From positions 957 through 25,094 of the forward strand of contig DJPH01000026.1 in NCBI GenBank assembly GCA_002439755.1: 24,138 nt of DNA, in the 5' to 3' direction. Made by a program: the position numbers and the translations under genes. This document shows, in pieces, positions 16,607 to 22,963 of this stretch (its first letter is position 1; each line of letters begins with the position of its first letter). The notes below the pieces were generated by a model. That model worked only from the letters and a program-made list of their open reading frames with translations, ran no database searches and was not told where the DNA came from. The stretch is from Prevotellaceae bacterium UBA6417. GTDB lineage: Bacteria > Bacteroidota > Bacteroidia > Bacteroidales > Bacteroidaceae.

Positions 16607-17461
16607 ATGAAAAAGATTACAGCACTTGCCATTTGCATCATCGCATTAAGCGGATGCGGACAGAAGACAGAAACAAAAGACAACCAAATAAAAGCCTTAC
16701 GAGATTCCATGGCTCAAATCATTAATCAGAAAGACTCTGAGCTCAATGACATTATGGCAACGTTCAACGACATTCAGGAAGGCTTCCGCGAAATTAATGA
16801 AGCAGAGGGAAGGGTCAATTTGGAACGTTCGAATCCGGAAAGAAAGATGTCAAAGGAAGACATCATGGAAAATATCACATTTATCCGCCGCACAATGCAA
16901 CTCAACAAGGAACGCATCGCAAGGCTGCAAGAACAGCTTAAATCAAGCACTTTCAACGCATCAAAGCTGAAGGCCACTATCGAACAGCTCAACAGGCAAA
17001 TGGAAGAGAAGTCACAACAAATTGCACAACTGGAGCAGGATCTACGCGCAAAAGACTTGAAAATAGCAGAACAAGGTCAACAGATCCAGGATCTCAACCA
17101 AAGTGTATCAAGTCTGACAAACCAGAATGAGCAAAAAAGACAAACGGTAGAACGGCAAGACAAGGAGCTGAATGCTGCCTGGTATGTGTTTGGGACAAAG
17201 CGAGAATTAAAGGACCAGCGCATACTTCAAAAGGGTGATGTTCTAAAAAGCAACACATTTAATAAGGACTACTTCACTAAAATAGACATTCGCGTCACCA
17301 AATCTATCAAGCTCTACTCCAACAGTGCAAAACTGCTTACGTCTCATCCATCAGGCAGTTATACTCTCGACCGCGATGCACAAAAGCAATACACGCTCCG
17401 AATCACTAACCCGGAGCAATTCTGGAGCGTCAGCAAATATCTGGTCATTTTAGTAAAATAA
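16607..17461 (+). CDS. Coiled-coil lipoprotein, function unknown
   Basis: This 284-aa protein has a lipoprotein signal peptide (lipobox LSGC, Cys17) and so is probably attached to the cell envelope. The residues after Cys (GQKTETKD) do not form the acidic surface-export signal known in Bacteroidetes, so a periplasmic location is the simpler guess. Residues about 25-185 are a long coiled coil rich in Gln, Glu, Lys and Leu (for example KLKATIEQLNRQMEEKS). The last 100 residues form a beta-rich domain starting with AAWYVFGTKRELKD and ending with FWSVSKYLVILVK. The layout recalls a Bacteroidetes family named after the collagen-binding protein Cbp1 of B. fragilis, but I cannot confirm this by alignment and do not assign that function. 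It is cotranscribed with rsmI and the MFS gene. Confidence 0.75.
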   Translation: MKKITALAICIIALSGCGQKTETKDNQIKALRDSMAQIINQKDSELNDIMATFNDIQEGFREINEAEGRVNLERSNPERKMSKEDIMENITFIRRTMQLNKERIARLQEQLKSSTFNASKLKATIEQLNRQMEEKSQQIAQLEQDLRAKDLKIAEQGQQIQDLNQSVSSLTNQNEQKRQTVERQDKELNAAWYVFGTKRELKDQRILQKGDVLKSNTFNKDYFTKIDIRVTKSIKLYSNSAKLLTSHPSGSYTLDRDAQKQYTLRITNPEQFWSVSKYLVILVK

Positions 17462-17485
17462 CTCTTCAGTTCAAATCCCTACACC

Positions 17486-18853
17486 ATGACAGAAGCTATC
17501 AAGAAAAGAATCAATGATTCTGCCGCTGCCCGTTGGTCTGCACTGTTCATCGTAGCGTTCACGATGATGGCGGCGTATTATGTCAACGACATCATGGCTC
17601 CGCTGAAAAGCATGCTTGAAGGTCGTCTGCATTGGACAAGTGGAGAATTCGGCACATTCACAGGAGCCTATAGCTTCTTGAATGTTTTTCTCTTAATGAT
17701 CATTTGGGGAGGTTTGATTCTGGATCGTTTTGGCATCCGTTTCACAGGTATATTGGCCGCTGTCCTGATGGTAGGTGGAACAGCCTGCGAATATATAGCT
17801 ATCACGCAGTATGGAGGCACGACTGACATATTCCTTGGAATGAAAGCCGATGTTTTTTGGGCCTCGGCAGGCTATTCCGTCTTCGGTGTTGGAGCAGAAG
17901 TCGCGGGAATCACTGTAACCAAAATCATCGCAAAATGGTTTCAAGGAAAAGAGATGGCCTTAGCCATGGGTGTACAGGTTGCCTTGGCACGTATCGGAAG
18001 CCAGGTGGCCTATGCTGCAGCTATACCCATCGCCAAAGAATGGGGGTTGTCCATGCCGCTATTCATCGGCCTCTGTCTGTTGGTAGGCGGATTGATTGCT
18101 TTTGTGGCTTTCTCTTTCATGGATTGCAAGCTGAACCGGCAGATTGAAAGCGAGGCTGTTGCCACAGACGAAGAAAAATTCTCTTTCCACGATGTGGTGG
18201 CAGTAATCAAAAACCCCGGATTTTGGCTAATCGCATTGCTGTGCGTACTTTTTTACAGTTGCATATTTCCCTTTCAAAAATATGCAACTGAACTAATGAT
18301 TACGAAATATCATGTCAATGAAGATTTGGCAGGCACATTCGCAGGTCTGCCGGCATTGGGTGCTCTCTTTCTAACACCTGTATTCGGCGGCATGATTGAC
18401 AGGAAGGGAAAAGCTGCTTCCATCATGATTTTCGGAGCTGCAATGCTGATCTTCGTTCACTGCATCTACGCCATTCCATTCATCCACGCACCATGGGTTG
18501 CCATCGGTCTTATGATCATATTAGGCATTTCGTTCTCTCTGGTTCCGAGCGCCATGTGGCCTAGCGTAGCAAAGATATTCCCTGTAAAGCAATTGGGAAC
18601 AGCTTATGCCTTGATTTTTTTCATACAGAACATTGGGCTTTGGGGTATACCTGCCCTCATAGGAAATGTTCTTGACCATTATTGCATCATCGGAACAGAG
18701 ACGAGCAATGGTATGGAAACAAATCTTTACGACTACACGCTGCCCATGTGCATTTTCACAGGCATAGCCATCCTTTCGCTCATTGTAGGTCTATTCTTAA
18801 AAGCCGCTGACAAAAAATTCGGCTACGGACTTGAAGAAGCCAATTTGAAATAG
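17486..18853 (+). CDS. Major facilitator superfamily transporter, substrate unknown
   Basis: This 455-aa inner-membrane transporter has about 12 helices of the MFS fold. The loop between TM2 and TM3 carries a motif-A-like GLILDRFGIRF (residues 76-86), repeated in weaker form after TM8 as GGMIDRKGKAAS, which marks the two six-helix halves. Other visible blocks are SAGYSVFGVGAEVAGITVTK in the first half and SLVPSAMWPSVAKIF in the second. The pattern is closest, by eye, to MFSD1-like and oxalate/formate-like MFS proteins, but substrate prediction is not justified. It is the last gene of the rsmI run, 24 bases after the lipoprotein gene, and a long inverted repeat follows. Confidence 0.88.
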   Translation: MTEAIKKRINDSAAARWSALFIVAFTMMAAYYVNDIMAPLKSMLEGRLHWTSGEFGTFTGAYSFLNVFLLMIIWGGLILDRFGIRFTGILAAVLMVGGTACEYIAITQYGGTTDIFLGMKADVFWASAGYSVFGVGAEVAGITVTKIIAKWFQGKEMALAMGVQVALARIGSQVAYAAAIPIAKEWGLSMPLFIGLCLLVGGLIAFVAFSFMDCKLNRQIESEAVATDEEKFSFHDVVAVIKNPGFWLIALLCVLFYSCIFPFQKYATELMITKYHVNEDLAGTFAGLPALGALFLTPVFGGMIDRKGKAASIMIFGAAMLIFVHCIYAIPFIHAPWVAIGLMIILGISFSLVPSAMWPSVAKIFPVKQLGTAYALIFFIQNIGLWGIPALIGNVLDHYCIIGTETSNGMETNLYDYTLPMCIFTGIAILSLIVGLFLKAADKKFGYGLEEANLK

Positions 18854-18865
18854 ATTAAATCAAAC

Positions 18866-18914
18866 GATACTATCCGGAAAGCCCCTATTATCCAAGAGAC
18901 ATCCGGATAGTATC
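18866..18914. repeat. Perfect 13-bp inverted repeat after the MFS gene
   Basis: GATACTATCCGGA (18866-18878) pairs with TCCGGATAGTATC (18902-18914) across a 23-base loop. It is placed as a terminator for the MFS operon, but neither strand has a good T-tract after it, so Rho-independent termination is uncertain. It may act as an mRNA-stabilising 3' hairpin. Confidence 0.6.
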
Positions 18915-19056
18915 ATGGCTCTTGGCTATAAATATTCTCTTCCGTCTTTCCTATCTGTTCCCTGAAAATTATTGCAATACTTGATTCGTTCAACTGTAAG
19001 GCAAAACCGTAATTGTACAAGTTGAATCCGGGATATCTCTGACCCGCTAAATCACC
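18913..19056 (-). pseudogene. Possible 3' remnant of a minus-strand gene
   Basis: On the minus strand, just after the tRNA-Asn terminator, a frame of 47 codons runs to TGA at 18915-18913. It reads like real protein (for example AGQRYPGFNLYNYGFALQLN and AIIFREQIGKTEE) but has no start codon or promoter of its own. The stop overlaps the inverted repeat. I do not recognise the family, and 47 open codons can arise by chance. If real, it is the tail of a gene whose front was lost next to the tRNA. Otherwise this part of the 18854-19369 gap is empty. Confidence 0.22.
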
Positions 19057-19084
19057 AAAAAGGAGTTGCTCACGCAACCCCTTT
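19054..19084 (-). terminator. Terminator of tRNA-Asn
   Basis: On the minus strand AAAGGGGTTGC pairs with GCAACTCCTTT around a GTGA loop, with one G-U pair, and ends in TTTTTGG. The mismatch becomes A-C on the plus strand, so the hairpin is built for leftward transcription. It starts five bases after the discriminator base of the tRNA. Confidence 0.85.
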
Positions 19085-19088
19085 CCGG

Positions 19089-19162
19089 CGCTTCAAGATG
19101 GGCTTGAACCAACGACCCCCTGATTAACAGTCAGGTGCTCTAACCAACTGAGCTATTGAAGC
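19089..19162 (-). tRNA. tRNA-Asn (anticodon GTT)
   Basis: Read on the minus strand, the 7-bp acceptor stem is GCTTCAA/TTGAAGC, the D-arm is GCTC...GAGC, the anticodon arm is CCTGA-CTGTTAA-TCAGG with GTT as anticodon, and the T-arm is GTTGG-TTCAAGC-CCATC. The discriminator base is G, as expected for Asn. The T-stem has one U-U mismatch (second pair). CCA is not encoded (CCG follows), so it must be added after transcription. The gene has its own promoter and terminator. Confidence 0.96.
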
Positions 19163-19193
19163 ATTGGTGCAAATAATCTCTCATTTGCGGTTG

Positions 19194-19225
19194 CAAAGGT
19201 AGTGACTTTTTTTTATTCTACCAAA
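19194..19225 (-). promoter_or_regulatory. Promoter of tRNA-Asn
   Basis: On the minus strand TTTG (19225-19222), exactly 20 bases and TACCTTTG (19201-19194) match the Bacteroidetes promoter fully. It lies about 32 bases before the mature 5' end. Confidence 0.85.
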
Positions 19226-19306
19226 TTTTTTTTGGAAAAAAATGTGTTTTTGATGAAAAAACATTATTTTTTTTATTTTTGAGTCTCTTTTTAGGATATA
19301 AATGAG

Positions 19307-19314
19307 TATTTTTG
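19307..19314 (+). promoter_or_regulatory. Promoter -7 box of the S41 peptidase gene
   Basis: TATTTTTG matches TAnnTTTG at the end of a very AT-rich stretch (about 19205-19310) that contains several T- and A-tracts. No TTTG is at the ideal distance. The leader would be about 50 bases. Confidence 0.55.
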
Positions 19315-19369
19315 TAGCCGAAAGACGTGCATAAGCGTCAGTTGTCATATTTGGAAATAAATAATATAG

Positions 19370-21061
19370 ATGGTTAATAAATTATATGTAATGGTGCTCG
19401 TGATGGTGGTGTTCGCCATGCCAGCATGGGCGCAAAAGGAGAAAGACCATGATTTCGTGGTTGCTAAGAACATGGATGTCTTTACATCTATCTATAAAAA
19501 TTTGGATATGATGTATGTGGATACTCTCGATGCTGACGAGGTGATAGGGAATGGCATCAATGCCATGTTGCGTAGCCTTGATCCGTACACGGAGTATTAT
19601 CCGGAGTCAAAAGTAAAAGAACTCAAGAACATGCTTACGGGTAAGTATGCTGGTATAGGTTCTGTGGTGAGATACAACTATCAGTTGGGCTATACGGTTA
19701 TCAGCGAGCCTTACGAAGGAATGCCAGCGCAGGAAGCAGGGCTGAAGAAGGGCGACATCATCTTAAGCATTAATGACTCTACCATGAAGGGTAAGGAGGT
19801 GAGTTACGTGAGCGACCGTCTTCGTGGTGAGCCTGGTACATCGTTTATCATCAAGGTGAAGCGTCCAAGTACGGGGAAGGTGCTGAAGTTGAAGCTCACC
19901 CGACGCACCATACAGATGCCATTTCTTCCTTATTATGGATTGCTGGATGGCGGAGTTGGCTATATCAATTTCAATTCTTTCACCGACCAGTGCGCCAAGG
20001 ATGTGCGTCGTGCCTTTATCGACTTGAAAAAGCAAGGTGCCAAGAAACTCGTTTTCGACCTGCGCAACAATACAGGCGGTTCGGTGAGCGAGGCGGTGGG
20101 TATTGTCAATATGTTCTTGCCCAAGGATAAGATTGTCCTCACGATGAAGGGAAAGTTGCAACGTGCCAACAATGAATACAAGACCACAGTAGAACCTATA
20201 GACACGTTGATGCCTATCGTGGTGCTTGTAAGCGGAAATACAGCCAGTTCCGCCGAGATCCTAAGTGGATGCCTGCAAGATTATGACCGTGCTGTTATAT
20301 TAGGTACGCGCACGTATGGGAAAGGCCTCGTTCAGACTACGATGGACTTGCCTTACAATGGACAGATGAAACTTACCATGAGCAAGTATTACATTCCCAG
20401 CGGACGATGCGTGCAGGCTCTCAATTACAAACATGCCAAAGGCGGATATGTAGAACATGTACCCGACTCACTTACTAAGGTGTTTTATACGGTTGGAGGA
20501 CGCAAGGTGAGAGATGGCGGAGGCGTGAAGCCCGACGTGGAGGTGAAGCCCGACTCGTTGCCCAATATAGCTTACTATCTGGCAGGGGCACGTGACAGTA
20601 ACGAGCTGATGCTCAACTATGAAGTGGATTATATAGCACGGCATCCTACGATAGCCCCAGCCAAGGACTTCGCTCTTACCGATGCGGATTATGGGGAATT
20701 CAAGGCTCGTGTGCTGAAAGCCGATTTCAAGTATGACAGAGAGACGGAGAAGTATCTGAGAGACTTGGTGAAACTGGCTCGTTTCGAAGGGTATTATGAC
20801 GATGCGAAGCCTGAATTTGATGCCCTCGCCAAGAAACTGAGTCACAATGTGGCGAAGGATCTCGAATTTAATAAGCAGTACATCAAGCGCTTGCTTGAAA
20901 ATGACATCGTGGCTGCATACTATTATCAGGGTGGAGCCATTCGTAACTCCTTGCGCTATGACAAGCAGGTGAAGGAGGCTGTCCGGCTGCTCAATGCACC
21001 CGAAGAATATAAAAAACTCTTGAGTCCCAACGAAAAAGAAGGCAAAATGGTACACAATTGA
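19370..21061 (+). CDS. S41-family C-terminal processing peptidase (CtpA/Prc type)
   Basis: This 563-aa secreted or periplasmic serine protease cuts proteins near exposed C-termini. A signal peptide (residues 1-21, cleavage after PAWA) is followed by a helical N-domain, a PDZ domain at about 92-175 (with EAGLKKGDIILSIND), and the S41 core. The core includes GGVGYINFNSF (194-204), VFDLRNNTGGSV (228-239), the Ser-bearing block SGNTASSAEIL with the likely nucleophile Ser293, and the base Lys318 in GTRTYGKGLVQ. About 190 further residues form a helical C-terminal region seen in Bacteroidetes relatives. It has its own promoter and no clear terminator; the next promoter lies 40 bases after its stop. 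Its codons (many AAG, GTG, GAG and CGT) differ from the genes left of the tRNA. Confidence 0.94.
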   Translation: MVNKLYVMVLVMVVFAMPAWAQKEKDHDFVVAKNMDVFTSIYKNLDMMYVDTLDADEVIGNGINAMLRSLDPYTEYYPESKVKELKNMLTGKYAGIGSVVRYNYQLGYTVISEPYEGMPAQEAGLKKGDIILSINDSTMKGKEVSYVSDRLRGEPGTSFIIKVKRPSTGKVLKLKLTRRTIQMPFLPYYGLLDGGVGYINFNSFTDQCAKDVRRAFIDLKKQGAKKLVFDLRNNTGGSVSEAVGIVNMFLPKDKIVLTMKGKLQRANNEYKTTVEPIDTLMPIVVLVSGNTASSAEILSGCLQDYDRAVILGTRTYGKGLVQTTMDLPYNGQMKLTMSKYYIPSGRCVQALNYKHAKGGYVEHVPDSLTKVFYTVGGRKVRDGGGVKPDVEVKPDSLPNIAYYLAGARDSNELMLNYEVDYIARHPTIAPAKDFALTDADYGEFKARVLKADFKYDRETEKYLRDLVKLARFEGYYDDAKPEFDALAKKLSHNVAKDLEFNKQYIKRLLENDIVAAYYYQGGAIRNSLRYDKQVKEAVRLLNAPEEYKKLLSPNEKEGKMVHN

Positions 21062-21101
21062 TTAAAAATGTGCATGTTGTAGAATAAAATATTCAAAAAA
21101 C

Positions 21102-21133
21102 TTTGGTCGAAAGCAAAAAAAATCGTAATTTTG
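21102..21133 (+). promoter_or_regulatory. Promoter of rimP-nusA-infB
   Basis: TTTG (21102-21105), exactly 20 bases and TAATTTTG (21126-21133) match the Bacteroidetes promoter consensus in both parts and in spacing. The predicted start is near 21138, giving a leader of about 55-60 bases that holds a strong hairpin. Confidence 0.85.
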
Positions 21134-21146
21134 CAACGTTCAGTGG

Positions 21147-21182
21147 AATGAGGGGCTCACAAAGAGTTCCTCATTTTATTTT
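21147..21182 (+). promoter_or_regulatory. Terminator-like leader hairpin of rimP-nusA-infB
   Basis: In RNA, AAUGAGGGGCUC (21147-21158) pairs with GAGUUCCUCAUU (21164-21175) in a 12-bp stem with two G-U pairs and an ACAAA loop, followed by UUAUUUU. It lies between the promoter and the rimP start (13 bases after its U-rich end). It could be a transcription attenuator, a stability element, or a terminator for read-through from the S41 gene. The fold is seen by eye; the function is inference. Confidence 0.55.
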
Positions 21183-21194
21183 AATAAGAAATAT

Positions 21195-21662
21195 ATGATA
21201 GATAAAAACGTCGTAAAAGAATTAGTTGACGAATGGCTCCAAGACAAGGAATATTTCTTGGTAAGCATTGAGATTAGTCCAGACGACAAAATTGTCGTAG
21301 AAATCGACCATGCCGATGGCGTGTGGATAGAGGACTGCGTGGCTCTGAGTAGATTTATAGAGGACCACTTGAATCGTGAGGAGGAGGACTATGAACTTGA
21401 AGTAGGGTCGGCAGGACTCGGACAGCCTTTCAAGGTGCCACAGCAGTACATCAACTTCATTGGAAAAGAAGTGGAGGTGCTCGATGCCGATGGAAAAAAG
21501 GTGAAGGGCATTTTGCATTCTGTAGATGGCAACGACTTCAGTGTGAGTGTAGAGGAGAAAGTAAAGGTGGAAGGTAAGAAACGCCCTGTAAAGCAGGACG
21601 TGCTGCATACCTATCAGATGGACAAGGTAAAATATACAAAATACGTAATAAGTTTCAAATAA
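21195..21662 (+). CDS. rimP: Ribosome maturation factor RimP
   Basis: RimP (155 aa) helps the 30S ribosomal subunit mature in the cytoplasm. The N-terminal alpha/beta domain includes VVEIDHADGVWIEDCVALS (residues 35-53) and EDYELEVGSAGLGQPF (about 65-80), where most bacteria have VSSPGLDRPL. The C-terminal Sm-like barrel includes FIGKEVEVLDADGKKVKG. It begins the operon and its stop is 3 bases before nusA, the standard rimP-nusA-infB order. Confidence 0.94.
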   Translation: MIDKNVVKELVDEWLQDKEYFLVSIEISPDDKIVVEIDHADGVWIEDCVALSRFIEDHLNREEEDYELEVGSAGLGQPFKVPQQYINFIGKEVEVLDADGKKVKGILHSVDGNDFSVSVEEKVKVEGKKRPVKQDVLHTYQMDKVKYTKYVISFK

Positions 21663-21665
21663 GCT

Positions 21666-22931
21666 ATGGCAGTAAAGAAAATGCAAGAAGAAACTGCGAG
21701 TATGATTGATACATTCCGCGAGTTTAAAGAAACCAAGAATATCGACCGTACTACGTTGGTGAGCGTACTGGAGGAAAGCTTCCGCAATGTGCTTGCCAAG
21801 ATTTTCGGTAGTGACGAAAACTTCGATGTCATCGTAAATCCCGACAAGGGTGACTTTGAAATCTACCGCAACCGTGTGGTTGTGGCCGATGGCGAGGTGG
21901 AGAACGAAAACAAAGAGATTCCATTGACTGAGGCCCGCAAAATCCAGGCTGACTATGAAGTAGGCGAGGATGTGAGTGAAAAGGTTGACTTTAATAAGTT
22001 CGGTCGCCGTGCCATTCTGAACCTTCGTCAGACTTTGGCATCCAAGATTCTCGAACTGGAACATGATTCGTTGTACAATAAGTACAAGGATCGTGTGGGA
22101 CAGGTTATTTCTGGCGAGGTCTATCAAGTGTGGAAGCGCGAGGTGCTCATTGTGGACGATGAGAACAATGAACTTATTCTGCCTAAGTCGGAGCAGATTC
22201 CTGCAGACGTATATCGCAAAGGTGAAACCGTACGTGCCGTTATTCTGAGAGTTGACAACGAGAATAATAATCCAAAGATTATACTCAGCCGTACTGCTCC
22301 CATCTTCTTGCAGCGACTCCTCGAGGCGGAGGTACCCGAGATTAATGATGGTCTCATTGCCATCCGACGCATAGCACGCATGCCAGGCGAACGTGCCAAG
22401 ATTGCGGTGGAGTCTTTTGATGAGCGCATAGACCCTGTCGGAGCCTGTGTGGGTGTCAAGGGAAGCCGTGTGCATGGCATCGTGCGCGAACTTTGCAACG
22501 AAAACCTCGACGTTATCAATTACTCGAGCAATATCAAACTCTTTATCCAGCGCGCACTGGCTCCTGCCCAGATTACTTCGGTTAATATCGATGAGGAAAA
22601 CCATAAGGCCGAAGTTTACTTGCAGCCAGAGGAGGTGAGCTTGGCTATAGGTCGTGGTGGAATGAACATCAAGCTGGCCTCTATGCTCACCGAGTACACT
22701 ATCGATGTGTTCCGTGAAATCAATGAGGCGGATGCTGATGAGGACATCTATTTGGATGAGTTCTCTGACGAAATAGACCAGTGGGTGATAGATGCCATCA
22801 AGGGTATTGGGCTCGATACCGCCAAACAGGTGCTGAAGGCTCCACGTAACATGCTGATAGAGAAGGCAGACCTCGAAGAGGAGACTGTTGACAACGTTTT
22901 GAAAGTATTGCGTGCCGAGTTCGAGAAATAA
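21666..22931 (+). CDS. nusA: Transcription termination/antitermination factor NusA
   Basis: NusA (421 aa) binds RNA polymerase and nascent RNA, increasing pausing and hairpin-dependent termination. It has the N-terminal polymerase-binding domain (residues 1-130, with DRTTLVSVLEESFRNV), an S1 domain (about 135-200, GQVISGEVYQVWKREV), KH1 with GACVGVKGSRVHGI (about 258-271) and KH2 with LAIGRGGMNIKLAS (about 321-334). A short acidic and helical tail of about 75 residues replaces the two acidic repeats found in E. coli, so the protein is shorter. It is 3 bases after rimP and 32 before infB. Because NusA acts on hairpins, the leader hairpin of its own operon is a plausible target for feedback control. 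Confidence 0.97.
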   Translation: MAVKKMQEETASMIDTFREFKETKNIDRTTLVSVLEESFRNVLAKIFGSDENFDVIVNPDKGDFEIYRNRVVVADGEVENENKEIPLTEARKIQADYEVGEDVSEKVDFNKFGRRAILNLRQTLASKILELEHDSLYNKYKDRVGQVISGEVYQVWKREVLIVDDENNELILPKSEQIPADVYRKGETVRAVILRVDNENNNPKIILSRTAPIFLQRLLEAEVPEINDGLIAIRRIARMPGERAKIAVESFDERIDPVGACVGVKGSRVHGIVRELCNENLDVINYSSNIKLFIQRALAPAQITSVNIDEENHKAEVYLQPEEVSLAIGRGGMNIKLASMLTEYTIDVFREINEADADEDIYLDEFSDEIDQWVIDAIKGIGLDTAKQVLKAPRNMLIEKADLEEETVDNVLKVLRAEFEK

Positions 22932-22963
22932 TAAATAAAAAGAAGGAGATAGAAAGTATAAAT

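Noticed and set aside
18854..19369. Replication origin suggested by the skew change and the AT-rich stretch
   Set aside because: I found no good DnaA boxes (the best, TTATCCAAG, has two mismatches) and no dnaA gene nearby, so I do not call an origin; the skew change itself is kept as a finding.
20468..21055. A 195-codon minus-strand frame opposite the S41 peptidase gene
   Set aside because: It overlaps the coding C-terminal region of the peptidase and has no recognisable protein character or promoter.
21222..22604. A 460-codon open frame on the minus strand opposite rimP and nusA
   Set aside because: The plus strand encodes clear RimP and NusA with all domains; the antisense frame has no family features or promoter and is a by-product of codon usage.
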